NCBI GenBank assembly: GCA_947386115.1 | Contig: CANDNO010000017.1 | Coordinates: 1 to 38,822, forward strand | DNA length: 38,822 bases | Direction of reading: 5' to 3' | Source: an uncultured Muribaculaceae bacterium | GTDB lineage: Bacteria > Bacteroidota > Bacteroidia > Bacteroidales > Muribaculaceae | Shown: in pieces, positions 7,539-17,419 of the stretch | Layout of the letters: every line of letters begins with the position of its first letter | Numbering within the stretch: position 1 is the stretch's first letter | Notes under the pieces: model-generated | The model's database searches: none | The model's input: only the letters and a program-made list of their open reading frames with translations | Told to the model about the DNA's origin: nothing | Made by a program: the position numbers and the translations under genes

Positions 7539-8924
7539 TTATCGTCCTCCGCCGAGTGACTGGTACAGGTTGATTACGGCCTGTGCGCGGGCGAGGTCGC
7601 ATGACAGCTGCGACATCTGGGCCTGCAGCAGGCTTGACTGTGCAGTCAGTACCTCGAGGTATGTAGCGTCGGCAGTCTTGAACAGCTCACCGGTATAGTC
7701 GGTAGCCTTGATGAGGTCATCGACCTGTACGGCAAGATGAGTGGCTTTCTCACTGGCGTTGCGGTAAACTGTAAGAGCGTTGCTCACCTCGGCCGATGCC
7801 GAAAGGAGCGAGTTCTCGAATGTGTTCATTGCCTGTTGCTGCTGGGCCTTGGTGGCTTTGAGGCGGGCAATGTTCTGGCCGCGCATGAAGATGGGGGCTG
7901 TGAGCGAGCCTGCGAGCGATGCAATCCAGTCGCCGGGATTTTTGATGTAGCTGCCAAACTGGTTGGTAAAGCCGTAGTTGGCGGTAATGGTGAGGCCGGG
8001 ATAGAAAGCTGCGCGAGCCGAGTTGGTGTTATAGTAGGCTACGGCCACGGCGAGCTCGGCTGCCTTGATGTCGGGACGGGCTGCGAGCTGGCTCATGGGT
8101 ACGCCGCCTTCAAACGCTGTCGGGAGGTCAAGCGGCATGGGATTAACAACCCATGTCTGAGGCTTGGTCTTCAGGAGCACCGACATGGTGTTGTGGGCGT
8201 GGTGAAGCGATGCCTCGAGGTCGGTTATCGAAGCGAGCACGCTGCGATAGTTGGCGTCGGCCTGCATTACTGCGGCCTCGTTGGTGCGTCCGGCCTCTTT
8301 GTATTCGCGCATAACCTCTACGTTGCGTTTCCAGATCTCGGCTGTGGCGCGGTTGAGGTCGAGCTGGGCCTGGAGGGTGGCGATAGAGTAGTAGCAGTTG
8401 GCTACGCCGCCTATGATCTGTGAGCGTACGGCCTGCTCGTAGGCCTTGGCCTGTGCGTGTCCGGCTTCGGCTCCACGCTTGCTGTTGAGGATTTTGCCAA
8501 AGATGTCAACCTCCCACGATGCGCTCAGGGGGATGGTGTAGTTCCAGTTGGTGAGCTTGCCGTTGGCTACCGACGATGCACCGCCGTTGGGGGCGAGAAC
8601 GAGCGAGGGGAGATAGGCGAGGCGTGCACCCTGCATGTTGGCGTGGGCGATCTCAACGTTGAGGCGAGCGTTGTCAAGGTCTACGTTAACCTCGAGAGCG
8701 CGGTTGATGAGGTCGGCCAGCATGGGGTCGGTGAACACCTGTTGCCATGGCAGGTTGCCAAGGTTGTCGTTGTCGAGCTGTGCTTGTTTAGCCTCGACAT
8801 ACTCGGCCTGCAGTTCGTCGTCGGCAGGCATGTTGAATTTTTTATAGATATGACAGCTCGAGAGTGTCGACACCAAGAGTGCCGACACTGCCAAGCGTGT
8901 TACGATAGACTGTTTCATAGTCAT
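7539..8924 (-). CDS. RND efflux outer-membrane channel lipoprotein (TolC/OprM/NodT family)
   Basis: A 461-aa protein forming the outer-membrane exit duct of the tripartite pump. The N-terminus is a lipoprotein signal with lipobox LSSC, Cys24 becoming the lipidated residue. The remainder shows the duplicated OEP repeats: long Ala/Gln/Asn-rich helices and two beta-barrel segments, for example around AYLPSLVLAPN and AAFYPGLTITANYGF. It begins 15 nt after the permease stop and is the last gene of the operon, followed by a strong hairpin. ATG at 8924 and a second ATG two codons later are both possible starts. Drug, bile-salt or organic-acid export is usual for such systems, but the substrate is not visible. 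Confidence 0.93.
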   Translation of the reverse strand: MTMKQSIVTRLAVSALLVSTLSSCHIYKKFNMPADDELQAEYVEAKQAQLDNDNLGNLPWQQVFTDPMLADLINRALEVNVDLDNARLNVEIAHANMQGARLAYLPSLVLAPNGGASSVANGKLTNWNYTIPLSASWEVDIFGKILNSKRGAEAGHAQAKAYEQAVRSQIIGGVANCYYSIATLQAQLDLNRATAEIWKRNVEVMREYKEAGRTNEAAVMQADANYRSVLASITDLEASLHHAHNTMSVLLKTKPQTWVVNPMPLDLPTAFEGGVPMSQLAARPDIKAAELAVAVAYYNTNSARAAFYPGLTITANYGFTNQFGSYIKNPGDWIASLAGSLTAPIFMRGQNIARLKATKAQQQQAMNTFENSLLSASAEVSNALTVYRNASEKATHLAVQVDDLIKATDYTGELFKTADATYLEVLTAQSSLLQAQMSQLSCDLARAQAVINLYQSLGGGR

Positions 8925-8939
8925 GGGTTAGCGTGGTGA

Positions 8940-11900
8940 TTATTCTTTAGAATACTGTTCGATCTCTGACTCGATGCCCGAGTTGTCGGTGTCCTTGAAC
9001 TTCAGGGGTGAAAATTTCTCCTGGATGATCTGGAAGGTCACAAACAGGGCGGGTACGATGAAGATCTGGAATATCATACCGATCAACATACCGCCTATCG
9101 AACCTGTACCGAGGGCCTTGTTACCGTTGGCGCCTACACCGTGAGAGAACATCATCGGGAGCAGACCGATAATAAGTGCCAGCGAGGTCATAAGGATAGG
9201 ACGCAGACGGGCGGCGGCTCCGGCGATGGCCGAGTTGAGAATCGACATGCCCGTGCGGCGGCGTTCGAGAGCGAACTCTACGATAAGAATAGCATTCTTA
9301 GCCAATAGACCGATAAGCATGATCAGCGCGATCTGCAGATAGATACTGTTGGCGATTCCGAAGATGTCGGCGAAGATGAATGTACCCATCAGTCCGAAAG
9401 GCACTGAGAACAGTACTGCGAGAGGCAGGATGTAGCTCTCGTACTGTGCTGACAGAAGCAGGTAGACGAAGAGCAGACACAGGCCGAAGATGATAGCGGT
9501 CTGGTTGCCCGACTGGCCGGCCTCCTCACGGGTCATACCGGCGTAGTCGTAGCCGTAGCCCTGGGGCAGGGTCTGGGCAGCTACTCGGGCTACAGCCTCA
9601 AGAGCCTGACCCGAAGAGTAGCCCGGAGCTGTATTACCTGTTACCGAAATCGACTGGAACATGTTGAATCGGTTCAACAGGTCGGGGCCGTAGATCTTGG
9701 TAAGGGTAACGAAGTTCTCGAGCGATGCCATTTCCTGGCCGTTGCGTATCTTGATCGACGACAGGGTCTCGGGCGAAACGCGCGACTCGGGCGAAGCCTG
9801 CATCATAACGCGGTAGATCTTACCGAAACGGTTGAAGTTTGACACGTACATACCGCCATAGTAACCCTGGAGGGTGGAGAGTATGGTCGAGGGGCTGATG
9901 CCGGCCTGTTTACACTTGGCTGCATCGATGTCGATAAGGTACTGGGGGAACGTGGGGTTGAAGGTCGAGTATGCAACCTGTATCTCGGGCTGCTGGTTGA
10001 GCTGGCCCAGGAATCCCTGTACGATACCGAAGAACTTGTTGATGTCGCCGCCGGTGCGGTCGAGCATCTTGAGCTCGAAACCGTTGGTTACCGAGTAACC
10101 GGTAATCATAGGCGGTGCAAACGCTACCACGCGGCCGTCTTTGATGCCGGCTGCAATGCCGTATATGCGCTTAACGATGGCATCGGAACTCATCGAGGGG
10201 TCTTGGCGGTTGTCCCAGTGGTCGAGCTTTACCAAGAAAGTACCGTAGGTGGCACCCTCACCGGCGATGAACGAGTAGCCAAGAATTTTCTGGCAGTATT
10301 TAACGCCGGGGATTGCCTTGATCTGGGCGGCTACGTTGTTACATACCTCGTCGGTGCGCTCCTGGGATGTTCCCGGGGGCATGTCGACCATGGCGAACAG
10401 GAAGCCGGTGTCCTCGTTAGGCACGAGGGTCGACGGTGTGCGCTTCATGAGGAATACGAGCACGAGTACCGAGATAACCACGAGTATAAACGAGGTGATT
10501 TTGTGCTTGGCAAAGAAAGTGGTAAGTTTCTTGTAACCGGCAATCGAGCTGTCGAACACCTTGTTGAACGATTTTTGGAACCGCTTGCCGAAGATGCCGA
10601 TAACGGTGATTACGGCCACAACCCATGCGAGGATGCTGAGGCCTACGTTCTCGAAATTGAACCAGCCGAGAATCATGAACACGATTGTCGCGGTGAGGAA
10701 TAGCATCGTGATGAAGGGGTGCATCGAGAGCTTGCTCTTGGCTACTTCACCGGCAGCCTTGTAGGCAGTGCCCATGCGCTCCTTGAGCGAAGCGTCGCTG
10801 TTGTGTGGCTTAAGGAATACGGCACAAAGCGCAGGCGACAGTGTCAAGGCGTTCAGAGCCGAGATACCGATGGCTATAGCCATGGTAAGACCGAACTGCT
10901 GGTAGAACACACCGCTCGTACCCGACATGAACGATACCGGGATGAACACAAGCATCATGACCAGCGTGATCGAGATGATGGCGCTACCTATCTCGTTCAT
11001 GGCGTCGATCGAGGCCTTGCGCGCACTCTTGTAGCCCACATCAAGCTTGGCGTGCACAGCCTCGACCACCACAATGGCGTCATCGACCACAATCGCGATC
11101 GCAAGTACGAGAGCCGACAGGGTGATAAGGTTGAGCGAAAAGCCTATGAGGCTCATACCGAAGAATGTACCGATCAAGGCCACGGGGATGGCGATAGCCG
11201 GGATGATTGTAGAACGGAAGTCCTGCAGGAAGACGTATGTAACGAGGAACACGAGGATGAATGCCTCGATAAGAGTCTGTATAACGTGGTGGATAGAGGC
11301 GAAGAGGAACTCGTTGTTATCCATCAGCACGGCAAACTCAAGGCCGTCGGGGAGTTCAAGCGCGAGCTTGTCGATCGTAGCCTTACAGTCGTTGATGATC
11401 TGGGTAGCATTGGTGCCTGCGGTCTGGAACACCATACAGGTTGATGAAGGCATGCCGTTGAGGTCGTTGGCAAAGCCGTATGTCAGCTTGCCGAGTTCCA
11501 CATCGGCAACATCTTTAAGGTAGAGAACCGAGCCGTCGCTGTTGGCGCGAACTACGATATTCTCAAATTCCTCGGGGGTAACAAGACGTCCGCGATAACG
11601 CATCGTGTACTGGAATGTCTGGTTGCCCTGCTCGCCGAACGCACCGGGAGCAGCCTCGATATTCTGTTCCGACAGGGTCGCGGCGATATCGGTAGGCATC
11701 AGTCCATACTGTGCCATCACGTCGGGCTTGAGCCATATACGCATCGAGTAGTCGGCACCGAACGACAACACGTCACCTACACCGCTTACACGCTGCAGCA
11801 ACGGGATTACATTGATCTTCATGTAGTTGTCGATGAAGAGGCCGTCATACGACGAGTCGGGGCTATAGAGCGAGAAGCCCACGAGCATTGAGGTCTGACG

Positions 11901-12296
11901 TTTCTGTGTGAGCACGCCCACCTGGTTAACCTCCGAGGGGAGCAGGTTGGCAGCTTTGGCTACACGGTTCTGCACGTCAACGGCAGCCATGTCGGGGTCG
12001 AAACCCTGTTTGAAGTAAACCGAGATACGGGCCGAGCCGGTATTGGTAGCGGTCGACTCCATGTAGGTCATACCCTCGGCACCGTTGATCGACTCCTCGA
12101 GGGGAGCGATAACCGAGTTAAGAACGGCCTGGGCGTTGGCACCGCTGTAGGTTGTCGACACCGAGATCGTAGGAGGTGCGATATCGGGGAACTGTGTGAT
12201 AGGCAGCGAAGCAAGGCCAATCAGACCAAGTAGCACGATGAATATCGATATAACGGTCGATAACACCGGGCGATTAATAAACGTATCTAATTTCAT
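8940..12296 (-). CDS. RND efflux permease, HAE1/AcrB family
   Basis: A 1118-aa inner-membrane proton-driven pump subunit. Visible hallmarks are the N-terminal helix with FINRPVLSTVI, the proton-relay Asp pair D405-D406 in IAIVVDDAIVVVEA (TM4), and the late GLLAKNAILIVEFA with the relay Lys. The periplasmic porter segments lie between TM1-2 and TM7-8. It is about 70 residues longer than AcrB. The surplus lies between the two halves, where residues about 525-570 contain two extra hydrophobic segments. It is preceded by the adaptor gene (87-nt gap) and followed by the channel gene (15-nt gap). Confidence 0.96.
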   Translation of the reverse strand: MKLDTFINRPVLSTVISIFIVLLGLIGLASLPITQFPDIAPPTISVSTTYSGANAQAVLNSVIAPLEESINGAEGMTYMESTATNTGSARISVYFKQGFDPDMAAVDVQNRVAKAANLLPSEVNQVGVLTQKRQTSMLVGFSLYSPDSSYDGLFIDNYMKINVIPLLQRVSGVGDVLSFGADYSMRIWLKPDVMAQYGLMPTDIAATLSEQNIEAAPGAFGEQGNQTFQYTMRYRGRLVTPEEFENIVVRANSDGSVLYLKDVADVELGKLTYGFANDLNGMPSSTCMVFQTAGTNATQIINDCKATIDKLALELPDGLEFAVLMDNNEFLFASIHHVIQTLIEAFILVFLVTYVFLQDFRSTIIPAIAIPVALIGTFFGMSLIGFSLNLITLSALVLAIAIVVDDAIVVVEAVHAKLDVGYKSARKASIDAMNEIGSAIISITLVMMLVFIPVSFMSGTSGVFYQQFGLTMAIAIGISALNALTLSPALCAVFLKPHNSDASLKERMGTAYKAAGEVAKSKLSMHPFITMLFLTATIVFMILGWFNFENVGLSILAWVVAVITVIGIFGKRFQKSFNKVFDSSIAGYKKLTTFFAKHKITSFILVVISVLVLVFLMKRTPSTLVPNEDTGFLFAMVDMPPGTSQERTDEVCNNVAAQIKAIPGVKYCQKILGYSFIAGEGATYGTFLVKLDHWDNRQDPSMSSDAIVKRIYGIAAGIKDGRVVAFAPPMITGYSVTNGFELKMLDRTGGDINKFFGIVQGFLGQLNQQPEIQVAYSTFNPTFPQYLIDIDAAKCKQAGISPSTILSTLQGYYGGMYVSNFNRFGKIYRVMMQASPESRVSPETLSSIKIRNGQEMASLENFVTLTKIYGPDLLNRFNMFQSISVTGNTAPGYSSGQALEAVARVAAQTLPQGYGYDYAGMTREEAGQSGNQTAIIFGLCLLFVYLLLSAQYESYILPLAVLFSVPFGLMGTFIFADIFGIANSIYLQIALIMLIGLLAKNAILIVEFALERRRTGMSILNSAIAGAAARLRPILMTSLALIIGLLPMMFSHGVGANGNKALGTGSIGGMLIGMIFQIFIVPALFVTFQIIQEKFSPLKFKDTDNSGIESEIEQYSKE

Positions 12297-12383
12297 TGAT
12301 TTCTATCTTGTAACAGTGATACATGATGATTTTTATGAATCAGCACCCCTACGTGACATAGAGGGCTGTATTCAAGATTGGCT

Positions 12384-13571
12384 TTACTGAGCCTGCTGGG
12401 CTGCTTGAGCGGCCTGAGCCTGTTGAGCAGCGGCCTGGGCTGCATCGACGGGCTGGATGGTCATGCCCTCGCGCAGGGTGCTGCCAACACCCTCTACAGC
12501 AATGCGCTGGCCCTCGGTGAGACCGGAGGTTACAACGAAGTTCTTGCCGTCGTTCTGGGGTGCGATAGTGATGGGAGTCGACACAACCTTGTTACTGTCG
12601 TTGACAACGAATACAAACTTGCGGTCCTGGATTTCAAAAGTAGCTTTCTGGGGAATGATGAGCACACCCTCCTCGACAGTCGGGATCATGATCTGGCCGG
12701 TAGAGCCGCTGCGCAACATACCGTTGCTGTTGGGGAACAGAGCGCGTACGGTAGCGGTGCCGGTAGTGTTGTCGATCACACCCGATACGGTTGCTACTTT
12801 ACCCTTGACGGGGTAGATGGTGCCGTCGGCCAGGCGGAGCGAAACCTCAGGCATCTGCTTGATGCGGTCGGTGAGTGCAAACTCGCCATTGTTGGTGAGG
12901 CTGAGGATGTCTTTCTCGTTGAGCGAGAAGTAAGCGTAAACCTCATTGTTGTCGCTCACGGTAGTTAGAGGCTGCATCATCGAGGGCGATGCGAGCGAAC
13001 CCTCACGGTTGGGGATAGAGCCGATAACGCCGTCGCTCGGAGCCACAACCTCAGTGTAAGCGAGATTCTTGCGGGCCGATACGAGGGCCGCCTGGGCAGT
13101 GGCGAGCTGGGCCTTAGCCTGGGCAAGAGTGTTCTTGGCAAGCTGGTTCTCATACTCGCTGATGATGTTACGGTCAAAAAGATGCTGTTTTGAATCGGCA
13201 GTTAGCTGGGCAGTCTGAACGGCAGTGGTAGCCGAGTTTAACTGAGCCTGAGCCTGATCGACTGCAGCCTGATACTGAACCTGGTCGATAGTGAACAGGA
13301 GCTGGCCTTTGCGCACGTGCTGGCCTTCGTCAACATGAACTTTGGTAATGAAACCCGATACCTGCGGACGTATCTCGATATCGGTTTTACCCTTGATCGT
13401 TGCAGGGTAAGTGTTGTTGAGGTCGGTCTCGCCCATAGCTACGGTCTGGGTTGCGATAGCGGGAGCCTGAGCCTGATACTGCTGCTGCTCTTGTCCGCCA
13501 CACGATGCTATTGTCATCGTGGCGGTAACGGCCACAACGGCCGCTGTTGCTTGCATAAACTTCATTTTCAT
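12384..13571 (-). CDS. RND efflux periplasmic adaptor (membrane fusion protein)
   Basis: A 395-aa adaptor of the AcrA/MexA type that links the permease to the outer-membrane duct. It has a lipoprotein signal with lipobox IASC (Cys24). A lipoyl-like half follows (IEIRPQVSGFI and VHVDEGQHVRKGQLLF), then an alpha-hairpin rich in Ala/Gln (about 95-165), the second lipoyl half (NLAYTEVVAPSDGVIG), and a beta-barrel. The C-terminus is a low-complexity Ala-Gln tail. It is the first gene of the operon. No TetR- or AraC-type repressor lies beside it, so control must come from elsewhere. A candidate promoter is at 13654-13684. Confidence 0.94.
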   Translation of the reverse strand: MKMKFMQATAAVVAVTATMTIASCGGQEQQQYQAQAPAIATQTVAMGETDLNNTYPATIKGKTDIEIRPQVSGFITKVHVDEGQHVRKGQLLFTIDQVQYQAAVDQAQAQLNSATTAVQTAQLTADSKQHLFDRNIISEYENQLAKNTLAQAKAQLATAQAALVSARKNLAYTEVVAPSDGVIGSIPNREGSLASPSMMQPLTTVSDNNEVYAYFSLNEKDILSLTNNGEFALTDRIKQMPEVSLRLADGTIYPVKGKVATVSGVIDNTTGTATVRALFPNSNGMLRSGSTGQIMIPTVEEGVLIIPQKATFEIQDRKFVFVVNDSNKVVSTPITIAPQNDGKNFVVTSGLTEGQRIAVEGVGSTLREGMTIQPVDAAQAAAQQAQAAQAAQQAQ

Positions 13572-13653
13572 CTTTTTTACTTGCTATATGTCTATTTTTA
13601 TTATTAGCGTGGTTAAACAGCCCTTTTTGTTGAAACGAGCCATTTTAGCGGCA

Positions 13654-13684
13654 CAAAATTACTAAATGTTAAGCGAGTAAAAAA
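13654..13684 (-). promoter_or_regulatory. Candidate promoter of the RND efflux operon
   Basis: On the minus strand TAATTTTG (13661-13654) matches the -7 consensus. The -33 position 19 nt upstream is TTTT (13684-13681), one base from TTTG. The leader to the adaptor ATG would be about 75 nt. Confidence 0.45.
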
Positions 13685-13814
13685 GATGAACAGTTCCGCT
13701 TTTTACTTTTTTAACCCATAAGTGGTAAAAAAGGACAAATTTGATGTCGTTTAGGCCGTACCGTGATGACTTTTTGACCTCTAAAGATAGCTGATGACCT
13801 TGTCGGCAATATTA

Positions 13815-13827
13815 GAACCGGCTCTTA
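13815..13827. repeat. Short remnant matching an IS terminal repeat
   Basis: GAACCGGCTCTTA is identical to 13 bases at the right end of the element at 29094-29750, including the first bases of its TTA flank. Upstream bases (ATATTA) resemble the repeat with one base missing. Confidence 0.35.
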
Positions 13828-13941
13828 TATGGCCTAAAAATCGCTTCGTACATTTAAAAAGAATATACTATGATAGTGAGCTGTCGACAGGAATATCGCA
13901 GCTACTAAATAAGTTTGGACTTAGAGCGTTTATTACTCGGC

Positions 13942-14424
13942 TTAGCGGAGGGAGGTGATGAGGGCGGTGGCTTGGGCGGCGATGCCCTCGCCGCGGCCGG
14001 TGTAGCCGAGCTTCTCGGTGGTGGTGGCTTTGACGCTCACGCGGTCGATGTCGAGGCCGAGGTCGTCGGCTATATTGCGGCGCATCTGCTCGATGTGGGG
14101 CAGCATCTTGGGGCGCTGGGCTATGATGGTAACGTCGACATTGCCGGGTGTGTATCCTTTCTCGGCGATAATTTCCACCACGCGGCGCAGCAGGCGGCGG
14201 GAGTCGGCTCCGGCATATTCTGGATCGGTGTCGGGGAAGTGATAGCCTATGTCGTGCATGGCGGCGGCGCCGAGCAGGGCGTCGGAGAGGGCGTGCAGGG
14301 CTACGTCGGCATCGCTGTGCCCGAGGAGTCCGAGCTCGTAGGGTATTTCAACTCCACATATAACAAGGCGCCTTCCCTCGACGAGGCGGTGTACGTCAAA
14401 TCCGTTTCCAATCCTTATATCCAT
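13942..14424 (-). CDS. ispF: 2-C-methyl-D-erythritol 2,4-cyclodiphosphate synthase
   Basis: A 160-aa enzyme of the MEP isoprenoid pathway. It cyclises CDP-methylerythritol 2-phosphate to the 2,4-cyclodiphosphate with release of CMP. The N-terminal GNGFDVH supplies metal ligands Asp10 and His12, with the third ligand His44 in [14 protein letters not shown] (36-40) and [12 protein letters not shown] near the C-terminus are family signatures. The protein is a trimer in known members. The start is 16 nt after the porV stop, so both are probably read from the porV promoter. Confidence 0.97.
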   Translation of the reverse strand: MDIRIGNGFDVHRLVEGRRLVICGVEIPYELGLLGHSDADVALHALSDALLGAAAMHDIGYHFPDTDPEYAGADSRRLLRRVVEIIAEKGYTPGNVDVTIIAQRPKMLPHIEQMRRNIADDLGLDIDRVSVKATTTEKLGYTGRGEGIAAQATALITSLR

Positions 14425-14440
14425 TTTTCGGTCTGTGCTA

Positions 14441-15631
14441 TTAGCGGCGGCGGCCTATGAGGTCTTTGAGGCCGTCCATGTCAAATGTGAGTGTGAATCG
14501 CAGTGTCTGGTCGAGCGGCGAGGTCTGGGCCGTTGCCATCATGTAGGAGGCGTCGAGGCGCAGGACGTTGAGCGAGAAGCCTGCTCCGAAGCTGAAGTAC
14601 TGGCGGTTGCCTTTGTAGGCGCTCTCGTGGTAATAGCCGGCGCGCAGGAAGAACTGCTGGTTGTAGCTATACTCGGCTCCGAGCGACCAGTTGATTTCGC
14701 GCAGCTCCTCTTTCATGCCGCCGGGGGCGTCGCTGAATGATTTGAATATACCGGTGATGGGCGACATGTTCTCCCATTTCTCGAGGGCGTCGAGGTACTC
14801 TATCTGTCCCTCGGTCGAGTCTTCATAGTCGCTCTCGCGGGGCTTGGTAGGTACGAGCAGTTTGTTAAGGTCGAGGGCTAAGGCGAGGGTGTGGAAGTCG
14901 GCGAGCGGGAACATGAACATCGTGCCCAGTCGCAGGTTGGTGGGGAGGAAGGCCGGGTCTTCACCATTATTATATGACACCTTGGAGCCTATGTTGGATA
15001 TGTCCCAGCCCCATGACCACTGGCACTCGTTGCGGCCTATGATGGGGTAGGTGGTGTAGTAGCCCGAGATGTCGGCCGAGAAAGCCGATGCGCCTACCGT
15101 CTGGTCGCCGGCATAGGACTCGCTGAAACCGAGGTCGCTGTAGATGTAGCGGAACACGACGCCCATTGAGAATTTCTCGCTGAGTTTGCGTGAGTAACCG
15201 ACGTCAAACGACAGCTCGTAGGGGTTGAGGCTCTGCCCCACGGCTCCGCTCTGGTCGTTGGTCGTGACCTCGCCCAGCGAGAAATAGCGCAGCGAAGCAC
15301 TCACGGCCTGATTGTCGCCGGAGCCTATCTTCCAGTAGCCCGAGAGGTTGGCCAGGAAAATGTCGTTGACGAGTTTACGCAGCCACGGTGTGTAGCTGAG
15401 CGATGCGGCTCCCTGGCTGTAGGCGAACGCGTATTTCGAGGGGTTCCAGAACTGCGAGTTGGCGTCGGGGTCGGTTGCGGCGCCGAGGTCGCCCATCGAG
15501 GCGCCGCGTGCATCGGGGGCTATCGACAGCGACGTTACGCCGGTCTCGATAGGATTGAATTCGTTTTTCTGTGCCAACGCCGACATTGCAGTCACGACAA
15601 GCGCCAGCAGTGATATAATGTATTTGTTCAT
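14441..15631 (-). CDS. porV: Type IX secretion system outer-membrane protein PorV (LptO)
   Basis: A 396-aa outer-membrane beta-barrel of the FadL-like PorV family. It shuttles T9SS cargo from the translocon to the surface attachment complex. The signal peptide [21 protein letters not shown] is followed by the characteristic start with [20 protein letters not shown] and FWNPSKYAF. The rest alternates aromatic strands, with the [15 protein letters not shown] and [10 protein letters not shown] segments near the end typical of PorV. Its presence implies that the organism has a type IX system, but no other T9SS gene lies in the window. It is divergent from pyrG and is followed by ispF. Confidence 0.9.
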   Translation of the reverse strand: MNKYIISLLALVVTAMSALAQKNEFNPIETGVTSLSIAPDARGASMGDLGAATDPDANSQFWNPSKYAFAYSQGAASLSYTPWLRKLVNDIFLANLSGYWKIGSGDNQAVSASLRYFSLGEVTTNDQSGAVGQSLNPYELSFDVGYSRKLSEKFSMGVVFRYIYSDLGFSESYAGDQTVGASAFSADISGYYTTYPIIGRNECQWSWGWDISNIGSKVSYNNGEDPAFLPTNLRLGTMFMFPLADFHTLALALDLNKLLVPTKPRESDYEDSTEGQIEYLDALEKWENMSPITGIFKSFSDAPGGMKEELREINWSLGAEYSYNQQFFLRAGYYHESAYKGNRQYFSFGAGFSLNVLRLDASYMMATAQTSPLDQTLRFTLTFDMDGLKDLIGRRR

Positions 15632-15691
15632 GTGTGCTGATAAAATGTATATATCTATATTAATAACTCGCTTGGGGCTGTTTTATTATGT

Positions 15692-15722
15692 TTTGATGCT
15701 CGGGAATTTTTTACTACCTTTG
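15692..15722 (+). promoter_or_regulatory. Promoter of pyrG and the downstream operon
   Basis: TTTG (15692-15695), a 19-nt spacer and TACCTTTG (15715-15722) give a perfect Bacteroidetes consensus. Transcription would start near 15729, leaving a leader of about 35 nt. Confidence 0.8.
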
Positions 15723-15749
15723 CTCCAAATTTTTTTATTCCAAACTTAA

Positions 15750-17387
<1,638 letters not shown>

Positions 17388-17419
17388 ACTAATCTAAATG
17401 TATTAACATATAAATCGAT

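Larger units (their letters stand above)
13572..13941. other. 370-bp intergenic region before the RND operon
   Basis: No gene was found. It holds the candidate RND promoter (13654-13684), a solo IS-end fragment (13815-13827), and an imperfect hairpin at 13875-13906 (AGTGAGCTG with CAGCTACT). Read on the minus strand, that hairpin is followed by a T-rich stretch and could end ispF transcription. Confidence 0.5.

Noticed and set aside
10203..11444. Two plus-strand frames of 166 and 241 aa
   Set aside because: Both are antisense to the RND permease, whose proton-relay motifs fix the true strand.
13881..13890. Palindrome CTGTCGACAG
   Set aside because: The same 10-mer also occurs inside susC near 29921; a short palindrome of this kind is expected by chance.
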